DNA from: an uncultured Cyclobacteriaceae bacterium
GTDB taxonomy: Bacteria; Bacteroidota; Bacteroidia; Cytophagales; Cyclobacteriaceae
Length of the DNA: 61,085 bases
Assembly: GCA_947492745.1 (NCBI GenBank)
Contig: CANLOE010000033.1
Location: 1 to 61,085, forward strand
Direction of reading: 5' to 3'
Shown here: piece after piece, positions 44,868 to 54,741 of the stretch
Numbering within the stretch: position 1 is the stretch's first letter
Layout: the number at the start of each line of letters is the position of its first letter
The notes under the pieces: generated by a model
The model's database searches: none
What the model was told of the DNA's origin: nothing
What the model saw: only the letters and a program-made list of their open reading frames with translations
Program-made: the position numbers and the translations under genes

Positions 44868-46019
44868 TCAATTTTCATTACTTTCCCACCACTTTTCTAT
44901 TGGATAGCCTTCATCGCGATTGCCTATGATAAACTGCTCTCCGATTTTAGGAGTAGTGATAGGTAAGTTTAAGGCGTTGGCTTTTTGACGCATACGCTCT
45001 ACGGGGTCTGTCCAGGAGTGCAGTGCCAGCGTAAACGCTCCCCAATGTATGGGCATGGCCACGAGACTTTTGATGTCAATAGCAGCTTGGACGGTCTCCT
45101 CTGGCATCATATGTATTTCGGGCCAGTTTTCGTTGTACTGGCCACACTCCATGAGTGCGATATCAAAAGGACCATATTTATCACCGATTTCTTTAAAGTG
45201 GGTGCCGTAACCGCTATCGCCACTGAAAAATATGCTATGCAAACTACTTTTGATGACCCAAGAGGCCCATAGTGTTGCGCCTCTATCACTTAGGCCACGA
45301 CCGGAAAAGTGCTGTGCCGGTGTACAGACAAAAGAAAAATCCCCCATTTTTACCGTCTCCCACCAGCGGAGTTCATGGATTTTGTCTGCCGCTACGCCCC
45401 AAGCTTTCAAGTGAGCCCCCACACCCAACGGAACGTAAAAATCGGATACCTTATCTTTCAACTTTATAATAGATTCATAATCCAAGTGGTCATAATGATC
45501 ATGAGATAGCAGGACTGCATCGATATGAGGAAGGTCATCCATGGCAATGGGGAGCTCTTCTTGATACCTGGGAGCACCCAACCAAGGGTGGGGAGCCGGT
45601 ACAGCACTCATCATCGGATCTAGTAGTATGCGTTTTCCTTGGGCTTCCAACAAAAAAGTGGAATGGCCAAACCAAGTCAATCGATGTGCACTGTCCGGAA
45701 CATCGATAAGTTCACTGGCAGTAATCCGCTCTATGGGAAGGTCAACATCAGGTCGGGTATGACTTGGTTTGAAAAGAAACTTGGGGAGCATGGAAAGGCC
45801 TTTTGCTAAGCCCATACTCATTTCAACATGACCGATATTGTGAAATTTGCCATCTTCAAACTGCTCGAAGCTGGCATACCGCTCTTGGTCCGCAGGACTT
45901 GGACTGCCACCAAACTGTGGGCTGAGGTAGACGAAGAGCGTACCTATGATAACAAGTAGCACAAGAAAAACACCGAGTACCAAAAAAAACATTTTAAAGA
46001 GCTTTAGGAAAAGGGACAT
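44868..46019 (-). CDS. MBL-fold metallo-hydrolase, membrane-anchored (UlaG/NAPE-PLD-like)
   Basis: A 383-residue enzyme with an N-terminal membrane helix (FKMFFLVLGVFLVLLVIIGTLFVYL). The metal motif is LLSHDHYDHLDYESI (HxHxDH), preceded by LTWFGHSTFLLEAQGKRILLDPMMS, a hallmark of the UlaG/NAPE-PLD group. Later SGDSGYGTHFKEIG and MPIHWGAFTLALHSWTDP complete the di-metal site. The family includes phospholipase D-type and lactonase activities; the substrate here is unknown, but attachment to the membrane and an FTPAQHFSGRGLSDR-like substrate loop (CTPAQHFSGRG) suggest a lipid phosphodiesterase. Confidence 0.9.
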   Translation of the reverse strand: MSLFLKLFKMFFLVLGVFLVLLVIIGTLFVYLSPQFGGSPSPADQERYASFEQFEDGKFHNIGHVEMSMGLAKGLSMLPKFLFKPSHTRPDVDLPIERITASELIDVPDSAHRLTWFGHSTFLLEAQGKRILLDPMMSAVPAPHPWLGAPRYQEELPIAMDDLPHIDAVLLSHDHYDHLDYESIIKLKDKVSDFYVPLGVGAHLKAWGVAADKIHELRWWETVKMGDFSFVCTPAQHFSGRGLSDRGATLWASWVIKSSLHSIFFSGDSGYGTHFKEIGDKYGPFDIALMECGQYNENWPEIHMMPEETVQAAIDIKSLVAMPIHWGAFTLALHSWTDPVERMRQKANALNLPITTPKIGEQFIIGNRDEGYPIEKWWESNEN

Positions 46020-46203
46020 AGACTATGAAATGGCATATAATAATCAGAGCTTGAAAATCACTGTTCTTTGGCATGAATCCAGCCGAAATAGCCCGTAAGT
46101 TACTGCTTTCTTCGGTCAAAAGACAGAAGCATATAATAATTACATTTGTTCTTCTTATGTGTGTATTGTTGCTGTCGACTATCTACAAAAGGACATGATT
46201 TAA

Positions 46204-46400
46204 CCCCGGATCATGCGTTGTAACTTCGTAACGAGGGTTTACATATCCATAAATCAGGGAGTTTTATTGAATTTGGCATAGCACCGCTATCCCGAGGATT
46301 GTCAACGCAGAGTGAAGCAAAATGAACAGGAAGATATGCGATATTTGAAAGCTAAGTTTGTATTAGATCCGCAGTAGATTTTCCAATGCATGATCCGGGG
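46204..46400. repeat. Chimeric family C / family A element
   Basis: Starts CCCCGGATCATGCGTTGTAA and follows family C to the core (GCATAGCACCGCTAT), then continues with the right half of family A (CCCGAGGATTGTCAACGCAGAG...AAGTTTGTATT), and ends with the family C right end (AGATCCGCAGTAGATTTTCC...GATCCGGGG). The ends CCCCGGATCATGC and GCATGATCCGGGG are inverted. Confidence 0.75.
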
Positions 46401-46404
46401 TTAA

Positions 46405-46575
46405 CTTAAATTGATGAATAGGATTTCGTGATGAGGGCATAATTGTAATAAAATCAGAAGTTTAGGTGAGGAGGCCCGGCGTATTGTTAAGGTGAAGAAC
46501 CTGTGTAGCTTAAAACCGCTGCCTTTGAAGCAATTTATATTCGTAATAGGAAGGATATCGATCAATTTGGGTTAA
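46405..46575. repeat. Family B element (degenerate left end)
   Basis: AAATTGATGAATAGGATTTCGTGATGAGGGC at the left, then AATCAGAAGTTTAGGTGAGGAGG, GGTGAAGAACC, AAACCGCTGCC, ATTTATATTCGTAATAGGA and a right end ATCGATCAATTTGGG followed by TTAAA. The remainder of 46020-46725 holds no gene. Confidence 0.65.
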
Positions 46576-46725
46576 ACACAATGGCCTGAAGCACATGTGT
46601 GTTTTTTTGGAGTCCATGCCGAATGCGAATGGACAAGAAGTTGACCCAAAACAAAAAAGGTCTCCGAATCAACGAAAACCTTTTTACGATCAGGAGCATA
46701 TTTTACCAATAGTTCTGCCCTGCAA

Positions 46726-49014
46726 TCACTTGTTTCTGCGTATCAATTTCTGGTAATATACTTTTTCAGTAGTTTTTACCTTCAAAATATAGACCCCACT
46801 CTTGCCGGAAAGCGTAATCTCTCTCTCTCCTTTATGTGCAGAAGTATTGTCCTGAAATATAGTGTTTCCCGAAGTATCATAGATGCCGATCTGTAATACC
46901 TCCCCTTGCACAATACTTAGGTCCAAGCGGACTTCGGTAACGAATGGATTAGGGTATATCAGGGATGTGTTTATCGCAGATGGTTCCTCTTCGGAGTGTC
47001 TGTTACCTAATGTAGGGCAATTGCCCGTACAGGTATTGGACCAAGTGCCACCACGCGGACTACTGCCTGAACTATTGATGGTAAACCAGCCATCGCTCGC
47101 GCGGCTCAGGTCGGTGGTTTGCTGCCCGTTGCCATCATTGAAAACGACTCCAAGGTTACGGGCATCCCTTTCATTGGAAAGTGCAAGTGTGAAGCTGAAC
47201 CAAGGACTGTTGTTCAAGCGGTCCATACGTGTGCCGGGCCAATCGGAGGTGCCGGGCCATTTTGTATTTGTAGTACGGTCGAATAGGTATACATTTGTCG
47301 TATTGCTCCAGTTAGAGGTCGGGAGTCTGACGTTTAGGGTGATGCCGCTACCGGGTTCATCATCCGGGCAATCGAAAGGGCAGTCACCGATCCAAGTACC
47401 CGTTGCTTTTCCATCACTGGCGCCATCGATATTGAACCAGCCCTCGCTACTTCTATTTAAGTCGACGGTCTGCTGCCCGTCACCGTCATTGAATATAACG
47501 CCAATATCAGCTGCTCCGACTCCAATGGGGATGTTGGCATTGAATACGTACCAATCGCTATTATTCAGTCTTGTCATAGTACTTCCGGGCCATGCGGGCG
47601 TGCCGGATAGGCGACTATTATCGGCCTTGTTGAAGAGGTAGACGTGGCTATCATTACCCCAGTTTGAGGGTTTTCTGAAATGGACGTCGAACGGTGCGAC
47701 AGGAGGGTTTGGAGATGTGCCCCCTCCTTGGCTCCATATGGCATAATCAGTTCCGGATAATCGAAGTGTCCATCCAGAGCCATTGGGCGCCCAGTTCCTA
47801 TTTCCTATTTTCATGGCCAGCGTACCGTTTCTTCCATCGATATAGGCAGCATACAGCCCATCTTCTGCTCTATCGATACTCAGTTTGCTTCCCGAAAATA
47901 TCCGGATATCCTTTCTAAGGGCTATCATGGATTTGATGCTGCTCCTAAAGCTTTCGGACTGATCGAAATAATGCGTCCAGAATACCATGGGTACGCCAGG
48001 ATGAGTCAGTATGTAGGCATAGCCTTTTCTCAGGTCGGTAGGATTGGTGGGAAAGATAAACCCCGAGCCACAGCACTGCTGAGCTTCGCCGGTATCGTGG
48101 TTATCCAGAAAGGTCACTGTCTTTGTGGGATTGATGCCCAATAGGCCACCCGCATTGCCCGCAAAATCGCGGAGTCCGCCAAAATTATTGAAACGAATGG
48201 CATCGCCTAGATCGACTTTGGTATCAAAGTCGAAAACAGAAGAGGCGCCCTGCGAGAAATTGATGAAATTATTGAGTTGAGTGCGGTCCCTCTCTAGTAG
48301 TTCCGCTACAGCAAAGTAAGGGGCTGTCCTGTCGTTGTACTCTTTATTGTAGATAGGGTCATAACCATGAACAAAATCATAACGCCACCCATCGAATCCG
48401 ATGTCATTTTTCAACCGTAACATGTATTTGACAATCTCATCCCTCACGGCCGGGTTTTTGTGATCGAGGTCACGTGCAGCGGCAAAACCACCACTGGAAT
48501 TATCCGCCTTCAATGACCGTCCCGGAAAATAGTCGCTATTGATACTGAACTCCACCGGAGGGTTTATAAATTCATTGCCCTCATCATCGGCAGTGATAAA
48601 AAAGGTAGGCCATGTGGGATTGGTGAAATTGACTGCATCGGCCGAACCTACACGATGATTGATAACGATATCACCAATGGCCCGCATTCCTTTTCTTTTA
48701 AAGTCGGAAATCAAAGACCTCAGCTCGCGAGCAGAACCATAGGCACTATTGAAATTATTGAGTTCCCTAGGCAGGTACCCTTGTGGTGCAGCAGAATTGC
48801 TGGAAGGGGGTAACCACACCATATCAAAACCAGCTGTACTCAGTTCATCACTGACCCCTGATACTACGCTGTACCATGTGGTGCCTGCCGGTTGGTCCTG
48901 TACATTCCAGTCAAAGGCCTGGAACATGACATCTTCATCCTGAGCGTACAGTAAGTTGGGTAGCGAGATAAGTAATAGGAATGGTACGAAGAGTTGTCGT
49001 AGTAGATTTTTCAT
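46726..49014 (-). CDS. Secreted alpha-amylase (GH13) with two starch-binding-like modules and a type IX secretion domain
   Basis: A 762-residue secreted enzyme. Signal peptide (1-24). GH13 barrel: GDIVINHRVG (about 114-123), GFDGWRYDFVHGY with the nucleophile D213, FAVAELL with acid/base E238, and FLDNHDTGE (D307). Two similar modules follow (about 443-545 and 559-665), each with an NW....VYLF start, a WPG, RLNNS.W.......F...N, and (V/I)(I/V)FNDG(D/N)GQQT...L.R...GWF: CBM26-like starch-binding modules. The end IYPNPFVTEVRLDLS...GVYILKV...KLIRRNK is a type A T9SS sorting domain, so it is exported to the surface or medium. It should cleave alpha-1,4-glucans. Divergent from the GH5 gene. Confidence 0.93.
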   Translation of the reverse strand: MKNLLRQLFVPFLLLISLPNLLYAQDEDVMFQAFDWNVQDQPAGTTWYSVVSGVSDELSTAGFDMVWLPPSSNSAAPQGYLPRELNNFNSAYGSARELRSLISDFKRKGMRAIGDIVINHRVGSADAVNFTNPTWPTFFITADDEGNEFINPPVEFSINSDYFPGRSLKADNSSGGFAAARDLDHKNPAVRDEIVKYMLRLKNDIGFDGWRYDFVHGYDPIYNKEYNDRTAPYFAVAELLERDRTQLNNFINFSQGASSVFDFDTKVDLGDAIRFNNFGGLRDFAGNAGGLLGINPTKTVTFLDNHDTGEAQQCCGSGFIFPTNPTDLRKGYAYILTHPGVPMVFWTHYFDQSESFRSSIKSMIALRKDIRIFSGSKLSIDRAEDGLYAAYIDGRNGTLAMKIGNRNWAPNGSGWTLRLSGTDYAIWSQGGGTSPNPPVAPFDVHFRKPSNWGNDSHVYLFNKADNSRLSGTPAWPGSTMTRLNNSDWYVFNANIPIGVGAADIGVIFNDGDGQQTVDLNRSSEGWFNIDGASDGKATGTWIGDCPFDCPDDEPGSGITLNVRLPTSNWSNTTNVYLFDRTTNTKWPGTSDWPGTRMDRLNNSPWFSFTLALSNERDARNLGVVFNDGNGQQTTDLSRASDGWFTINSSGSSPRGGTWSNTCTGNCPTLGNRHSEEEPSAINTSLIYPNPFVTEVRLDLSIVQGEVLQIGIYDTSGNTIFQDNTSAHKGEREITLSGKSGVYILKVKTTEKVYYQKLIRRNK

Positions 49015-49558
49015 AAAGATGTTTTTTGGTTAGTGTAGGTTGTATTTTTATCAAATTCTCAAAAAAGTACATATTTAGCAAGTGAAATTATTGATTTATT
49101 AATGCAATCGTCTTCGCAATCGTTTGCAATTTTCGATGAGTTTTATTTGCGAGATTATTTTTTGATATTTTCTATGATATCCTGATTATTTATAATAATT
49201 GATATATAAGGCAAAATATAGCGCTTGTATTGAAAAAAATGCATTGAATTTTTTGTGTAATCATCTTGGTTAAACATTCAATGCCTATTTTTCTTAGCTT
49301 AAAAATGTTGTTTTTTTATTTTAAAAGGTACATGTAAATTGAATTTTTCAGCAAGGAATGGCGCTTTGCTTTTTTTACGCTCTGTCACGTGGCTCAACAG
49401 TATGTGAGTATCTCAATTAGTTGAATAATTGGGGAATAGGGGCATTTACCTAATAACAGGTCAATCCATCGTGAATGGATGAAATAATACTGGAATAACA
49501 CGTAGTATTGTGCTGGAAAAAAAACAATTAGAGCTTCTAATAACGAATACAAAATCTC
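49015..49558. other. Divergent promoter region between the amylase and endoglucanase genes
   Basis: An AT-rich 544-base interval with no open frame or family A-F repeat. It must hold the promoters for both secreted glycosidases. No clear TAnnTTTG box was found at the expected distances. Confidence 0.4.
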
Positions 49559-51583
49559 ATGAACAATATTATTTTAACCAGAATAGTTATCGCCTGTTTT
49601 GTGGCTATACTAGGGATTTTACCACAGACCCATGCACAACAGCAAAATTACCTCAATGCCAAGGGCAATAAACTATACGATACAAGAGGAAAAGAGGTGC
49701 GTTTTACCGGAGTGAACTGGTTTGGTTTCGAAACGGCTTTGGTATCTCCGCACGGTATATGGAGCAGGGATACCAAAAGTGTCCTTCAGCAAATAAAAGA
49801 CTTGGGGTTCAATACTATCAGAATTCCATGGTGCAACGAAATGCTCGCTCCTGATGCGGAAATAAGTATCAACCCTTACGGTTCTGACCCCTACACGGGA
49901 GTTTCGCCGATGAATGAAATCGAATCGACCCTGACCAAGCCGATAGAGCTGATGGACGTGATCGTGGACTGGTGCCAAGCCAATGAGATGAAGATTATTT
50001 TGGACAACCACTCGCGAAATCCGGATGCATTTTTGGAAGAGGCGCTATGGTATACGGATAACTATCCTGAAGAGAAGTGGATAGAAGATTGGGTCTTTAT
50101 GGCCGACCGTTACAAAGGTAAATCCGCAGTGGTAGGTATGGACCTGAACAATGAACCGCATGGCAAAAGTGGCCTCTATGCTACTTGGGGCGATTCCAAT
50201 CCAGCTACTGATTGGAACAAAGCGGCCGAGCGTTGTGGTAACGCTATATTAGAAGTCAATCCCGATGTCCTCATTATCGTAGAGGGCGTGGAAAAATATA
50301 AAGAGACATTGTACTGGTGGGGCGGTAACCTGAAAGGGGCCAAGGATTTTCCCGTTCAGTTGAGCAATCCGGATAAACTGATGTATTCACCACATGAATA
50401 TGGGCCCGAAGTATATCCACAAAACTGGTTTGCAGCTTCCGATTTTCCCGGCAACTTGGACGCACAGTGGGCTGACAGGTTTGGGTACCTTTATGATGAG
50501 AATATCTCCCCTTTGCTTATCGGAGAGTTCGGTGTACGCGATTTTGACTTCTTCAATGGTACTGCGGGTGTATGGTTTCAAAAGCTGATGAAAGACCTGG
50601 GAAGTAAGTATTCATGGACGTTCTGGTCCATGAACCCTAACTCAACAGACACAGGAGGAATATTGCAGGAAGACTGGTCTTCCGTACATCAATATAAATT
50701 GGATGTGCTCATTCCTCACATGGATGATTACATTCCCAATGTTATTGATGGCAATGGAAGTGGCGTACTATCCGTTAAGTTGACACAGCCTACTAATGGA
50801 AAACAGTTCCAATTAGGTAAAAAAATCAGATTGAAGGCAGAGGTGGTCGAGGGAGAAGCCCCCATCGCTAGAGTGGCATTTCTTGTGGACGGTAAGGTAG
50901 TCAAAGTAGATAAAAAGGAGCCTTATGTATTTCCTTGGGTGGATGCAGCTATAGGGGAATATGCCCTGACAGCTAGGGTCACGGACAGCGATGGCAAATC
51001 AAAACTCTCCGACCCCATTCAGGTCTCTGTATTGTCCAAAGTGCCTCCCGCAGTGAGTATCGGCCGTACAACTGTTGACAGTAATGGTAAGCTTACCGTT
51101 ACGGTAGATGCCACCGACGAAGATGGTCTGGTCAACAATGTCGTACTATTGGTAGATGGAAAATTTGTAGAACGAAAAAAGACAGCTCCCTACACTTTTG
51201 AACTGAGCAATTTAAGTGAAGGTGAACACATGTTAATGGCCAGAGCGGTAGATAATGATGCAAACAAAACGCTGTCAAAAGTAGTCACTGTAGAAATCGG
51301 TACTGCCAAGGATGCGGCTGCCAAATTTGCTGAAGTCGAAGGACCTAAAGTCCTCATATACCCCAATCCCAGCGAAGGTGATTTTGTAATAAATGTAACA
51401 AGAGTAGATGAAGTTTCTGCTGTAGTGGTGATGGATGGATCGGGCAGAGAGATAGTAAAACTGAAAAAGGATAGCTTTGAAGAAGGCAAACTGAACGTTG
51501 GTCAGGACTTGAAACCAGGGGTATATTTCCTGAAGGTAATCAGTAGTTTAGGAACCAATACTATAAAGTTGCTAAAGAAATAA
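49559..51583 (+). CDS. Secreted GH5 endoglucanase with two Ig-like domains and a T9SS sorting domain
   Basis: A 674-residue secreted cellulase-like enzyme. Signal peptide (1-26). GH5 barrel (about 30-395): KGNKLYDTRGKEVRFTGVNWFGFET, LGFNTIRIPWCNEM, KIILDNHSRNPD, VVGMDLNNEPHGKSG with acid/base E199, MYSPHEYGP and LLIGEFGVRDFD with nucleophile E323. Two immunoglobulin-like domains follow (about 405-495 and 497-585), each with an (A/V).(A/V)(A/V)(F/L)LVDGK.V strand. The C-terminus, VLIYPNPSEGDFVINVTRVDEV...LKPGVYFLKV...TIKLLKK, is a type A T9SS sorting domain. It should cleave beta-1,4-glucan chains outside the cell. Paired divergently with the amylase, suggesting a polysaccharide-use locus, though no SusCD genes are near. 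Confidence 0.93.
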   Translation: MNNIILTRIVIACFVAILGILPQTHAQQQNYLNAKGNKLYDTRGKEVRFTGVNWFGFETALVSPHGIWSRDTKSVLQQIKDLGFNTIRIPWCNEMLAPDAEISINPYGSDPYTGVSPMNEIESTLTKPIELMDVIVDWCQANEMKIILDNHSRNPDAFLEEALWYTDNYPEEKWIEDWVFMADRYKGKSAVVGMDLNNEPHGKSGLYATWGDSNPATDWNKAAERCGNAILEVNPDVLIIVEGVEKYKETLYWWGGNLKGAKDFPVQLSNPDKLMYSPHEYGPEVYPQNWFAASDFPGNLDAQWADRFGYLYDENISPLLIGEFGVRDFDFFNGTAGVWFQKLMKDLGSKYSWTFWSMNPNSTDTGGILQEDWSSVHQYKLDVLIPHMDDYIPNVIDGNGSGVLSVKLTQPTNGKQFQLGKKIRLKAEVVEGEAPIARVAFLVDGKVVKVDKKEPYVFPWVDAAIGEYALTARVTDSDGKSKLSDPIQVSVLSKVPPAVSIGRTTVDSNGKLTVTVDATDEDGLVNNVVLLVDGKFVERKKTAPYTFELSNLSEGEHMLMARAVDNDANKTLSKVVTVEIGTAKDAAAKFAEVEGPKVLIYPNPSEGDFVINVTRVDEVSAVVVMDGSGREIVKLKKDSFEEGKLNVGQDLKPGVYFLKVISSLGTNTIKLLKK

Positions 51584-51700
51584 TACGGAGACGGGTTCTG
51601 AAACAGAGTACCGAAAAGTTTGAGGAGAATGTTGTACATGCGAATTCCATGTGACTTTTAAAAGTCAATGATACACATGGGTATAAAAGATATAGTTCAA

Positions 51701-51864
51701 CCCAAAATGATCGATAGAAATCGTGATGAGCGTATACATAGCAAAATACCGGCCATTTGTATTCGTTCGGCATAGCACCGCTATGGTGAATGAAGACCGG
51801 TGGGCAAAGCTTCTGATATGAAGTTATTTATGCGCGGAATAGGTTCTCTATTGATCATTTTGGG
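51701..51864. mobile_element. MITE-like element, family D, 164 bp
   Basis: Left terminus CCCAAAATGATCGATAGAAA, right terminus TCTCTATTGATCATTTTGGG: inverted. Exact TTCAA flanks (51696-51700 and 51865-51869). Core GGCATAGCACCGCTATGGTGAA. Confidence 0.88.
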
Positions 51865-51950
51865 TTCAAAACATTCTCTAAAGAAATTGAGTCCCATTCC
51901 GTACCTTAACTTATAGGGCTATGTGATTGGGACTCATTTTTTTTCAATAC

Positions 51951-52091
51951 GAAGTGATATGGACTTTTTATTTCATAGCGAAAAAAAAAAGCCTTTTTTG
52001 AGTGATATGGCACAGATTACGCCGCGAATGAACAGTCAAAATCAGGGTGAAACAAGCTGAATTTGCAGCCGAAATAAAAAGTACAGACCAC
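51951..52091. repeat. Family F element
   Basis: GAAGTGATATGGACTTTTTATTTC at the left and GAAATAAAAAGTACAGACCAC at the right, with ATTACGCCGCGAATGAAC between. Related to the copies at 19990 and 35781. The rest of the 51584-52365 gap contains no gene. Confidence 0.6.
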
Positions 52092-52365
52092 ATTGCTATA
52101 AAATACCTTATTAAAATAGGGGATATGGTATTTTTTTCTTTTATTCATAAAAGACTTTTTACCTAATTTGAACTACTCGTAGAACCCTCATTATGTACGA
52201 TAACCGTCCTGTTTGTATTTATCTTTTTATGAGGATGCTTGAGCTGCTTGTGTTGGGTTTGATCATTTGTAGATACGAAAGGTGCCTTTGAGTACGCCTA
52301 ATTCCTGACAGACCAATTGTTTTGGGTATAGGGTTGTAATCAACACCTATAGCGATTAAAATTCT

Positions 52366-53361
52366 ATGCGAAAAAAAACTTCCCCTTGCCCGCAGAGCAG
52401 CAGGATGATCATGCTGTTGCTGTTCATATTGCTCTCCAGTGCTGTCCACGCTCAGAATAAAGTCCACGTCATACCCTTTCTTCCAAGGCTTTTCAGTCAA
52501 TTTCCGCATATCCGGGATTTTACCATGACCAAAGCCGAAGATGAAGCTTATTTTACGGTACAGAGTCCTTTAGGGGAAGTATCCGTCATCATGGAGTTGG
52601 AAGAGGAAGATGGACACTGGACCTCTCTGAAGATTGTCCCTTTTTCAGGACGTTACCTAGATATGGAACCCTTTCTTTCCCCGGACGGACTACGATTGTA
52701 TTTTGCTTCCAACAGACCCCTGACGCCAGGTGCAGCAGTGAAGGATATGGACATTTGGTATGTGGAACGCCCTAATCTGGACGCTGCTTGGTCAGCGCCG
52801 ATAAATGTGGGACCACTGGTGAATACGGAACACGATGAGTTCTTTCCTTCAGTGACCGATAACGGAAACCTCTATTTTACCAGCGCCAGACCGGACGGTA
52901 TGGGCAAGGACGACATCTATATGAGTACCTGGAAAAAGAAAGGTTATGCTAAACCGAAACTATTGGACAACACCATAAACTCTTCTGGAATCGAATTCAA
53001 CGCCTATGTTGCTCCTGATGAGTCTTTCATGCTCTTCAGCTGTTATCAGCGGGAAGGTGGCCTTGGAAGTGGAGACCTCTACATCAGTCATCACAAAGGT
53101 AAGGGGAAGTGGACCTTGGCCGAGAACATGGGTGAAAAAGTCAACAGCCCGCAAATGGATTATTGTCCTTACGTACACCTACCCACTAAAAACCTCTACT
53201 TTACCAGTAGGAGAAGCGAGATCAAATCCAAGGTAGATCAGGGAGGATTCAAAGATGTGCAGGATATACTGCACGAAATCGATAAGTATAGTAATGGACT
53301 CAGTAGAATATACCGAGCCTTATTATCGGAAGAAGTACTGGCCTATCCCGAAGAACAATAA
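52366..53361 (+). CDS. Exported PD40 (WD40-like beta-propeller) protein
   Basis: A 331-residue protein with a signal peptide (MIMLLLFILLSSAVHAQ). The mature part holds several PD40/TolB-like blades: FLSPDGLRLYFASNRPL...KDMDIWYVER, FFPSVTDNGNLYFTSARPDGMGKDDIYMSTW, FNAYVAPDESFMLFSCYQREGGLGSGDLYIS and DYCPYVHLPTKNLYFTSRRSEI. Such blades are the N-terminal part of peptidoglycan-binding OmpA-fusions in Bacteroidota, but no OmpA domain follows here. It may bind a surface polymer or act as a scaffold; function is not known. It precedes the VOC gene by 82 bases. Confidence 0.85.
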   Translation: MRKKTSPCPQSSRMIMLLLFILLSSAVHAQNKVHVIPFLPRLFSQFPHIRDFTMTKAEDEAYFTVQSPLGEVSVIMELEEEDGHWTSLKIVPFSGRYLDMEPFLSPDGLRLYFASNRPLTPGAAVKDMDIWYVERPNLDAAWSAPINVGPLVNTEHDEFFPSVTDNGNLYFTSARPDGMGKDDIYMSTWKKKGYAKPKLLDNTINSSGIEFNAYVAPDESFMLFSCYQREGGLGSGDLYISHHKGKGKWTLAENMGEKVNSPQMDYCPYVHLPTKNLYFTSRRSEIKSKVDQGGFKDVQDILHEIDKYSNGLSRIYRALLSEEVLAYPEEQ

Positions 53362-53443
53362 GAGCGCTTTCATTGACCGATATCATCCTGCGGTTCTCCT
53401 CTAAGGAGAAACCCTTGAAGCGATTTTTCGTAAAAGCCAGAGT

Positions 53444-53833
53444 ATGAAAATAGAACACATGGCCATATGGGTCGGTGACCTGAACCGTATGAAGCACTTT
53501 TACGAAAAGTATTTCGAAGCAAAGGCGGGAAAACGCTACCATAATCAGAAAAAAGAGTTCAGTTCTTACTTTTTATCCTTTTACTACGGCTGTCGTCTTG
53601 AACTGATGCACCGACCTGGTATAAGTCCGCCCCAACATGGCTTCATGGAACAATATCAAGGGCTGGCACATTTTGCTATATCACTGGCAAGTAAAGAGAA
53701 AGTCAACCGGCTCACTTCGAGAATAGCCGACGAAGGCTATCAGGTTCTGGATGGTCCTCGATTGACGGGCGATGGATATTACGAAAGTGTTATCCTCGAT
53801 CCTGAAAATAACAGGATAGAACTGACCATCTGA
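53444..53833 (+). CDS. VOC (glyoxalase/bleomycin-resistance fold) protein
   Basis: A 129-residue metalloprotein of the vicinal oxygen chelate family. Two beta-alpha-beta-beta-beta modules are visible, with candidate metal ligands H5 (KIEHMAIW), Glu in CRLELM, His in LAHFAI and Glu in NRIELT, so the glyoxalase-type HEHE set appears complete. Lactoylglutathione lyase-like activity is possible, but a glutathione-free organism with bacillithiol would use another substrate; I do not assign it. It lies between the PD40 gene and a nitroreductase on the same strand. Confidence 0.88.
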   Translation: MKIEHMAIWVGDLNRMKHFYEKYFEAKAGKRYHNQKKEFSSYFLSFYYGCRLELMHRPGISPPQHGFMEQYQGLAHFAISLASKEKVNRLTSRIADEGYQVLDGPRLTGDGYYESVILDPENNRIELTI

Positions 53834-53936
53834 CCAAAGCTTCTTCAAGAGCGAGGGAAAAACCGAACTTTGACAGGACCCTGACGCTATGGAACCAATC
53901 TTATCTAAACATAATTTCTAACACTACAGAGTAACA

Positions 53937-54566
53937 ATGAGCCTAATTGAAAACTTGAAGTGGCGCTATGCCACCAAAAAATTTGATCCCACGAAAAAAG
54001 TGAACCCTGAGCATTTGGAGCAGATAAAAGAAGCAGTACAACTTTCCGCTACTTCCTTTGGACTACAACTCTATAAAGTACTGATCATCGAAGATGCAGA
54101 ATTGAAAGCCAAATTACAACCGGCCTCTTGGGGACAGACCCAAATCGTCGATGCATCCCATTTGTTTGTTTTTTGTCATTTCACGGAGGTAAAACCACAT
54201 CATATTGATGATTTTATAAGCCTGAAATCAGCGGTACAGGGTATGGACATCACCGAGTTAAAGGGATATGGTGATTTTGTTAAAAGCAAGATGAGCGGAT
54301 TCAGTCCGGAGCAGCAAGCACAATGGACTGCAAAACAGACTTATATAGCTCTTGGCAACCTGCTCGCAGCCTGTGGAGAACTACACATCGATAGCTGTCC
54401 TATGGAAGGCTTCGATGCTGATGAGTACAATGAAATCCTGGACTTGGAAAAACAAGGCCTTAGTGCTTCTGTTTTGGCTGCTGTTGGATACCGTTCCGAT
54501 GAAGACCCAACAAAGGATGCTCCGAAAGTACGCAAAGCCCAAGAGCAGATATTTCAAACCCTATAA
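53937..54566 (+). CDS. NAD(P)H-dependent nitroreductase family oxidoreductase (NfsB-like)
   Basis: A 209-residue FMN enzyme. The N-terminus MSLIENLKWRYATKKFDP, the FMN-contact segment LSATSFGLQLYKVLIIED, and the C-terminal helices AKQTYIALGNLLAACGELHIDSCPMEGFDADEYNEIL match the NfsB/dihydropteridine reductase group. It should reduce nitro compounds or quinones with NAD(P)H. It follows the VOC gene by 103 bases and could be co-transcribed. Confidence 0.92.
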   Translation: MSLIENLKWRYATKKFDPTKKVNPEHLEQIKEAVQLSATSFGLQLYKVLIIEDAELKAKLQPASWGQTQIVDASHLFVFCHFTEVKPHHIDDFISLKSAVQGMDITELKGYGDFVKSKMSGFSPEQQAQWTAKQTYIALGNLLAACGELHIDSCPMEGFDADEYNEILDLEKQGLSASVLAAVGYRSDEDPTKDAPKVRKAQEQIFQTL

Positions 54567-54619
54567 GTCTTTTTATCGAACGGTGATTGTGCAATAAACC
54601 TATCATTACACCTTTAAAA

Positions 54620-54741
54620 GCTTCAGTATTGGCAAGTATTTATTGAGTTCAGCGTAGCGGTGCTGTGTTGAGCTCAATAAAACCCAAGATTCATTGCGTT
54701 TTAAACTCTCATGATGATACCTAATGCATGATTTTGGGTTA
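54620..54741. repeat. Family C-like fragment, inverted
   Basis: AGCGTAGCGGTGCTGTGTTGAGCTC (the core) with AAAACCCAAGATTCATTGCG and a right end CCTAATGCATGATTTTGGG followed by TTAAC. The left end is eroded. Confidence 0.55.

Noticed and set aside
45107-45509. Overlapping small frames on both strands in the MBL-fold gene
   Set aside because: Shadows of the 383-residue hydrolase, which has all metal-binding motifs.
46883-47641. A 252-codon plus-strand frame in the amylase gene
   Set aside because: Antisense shadow of the starch-binding modules and sorting domain; no start context and unlikely composition.
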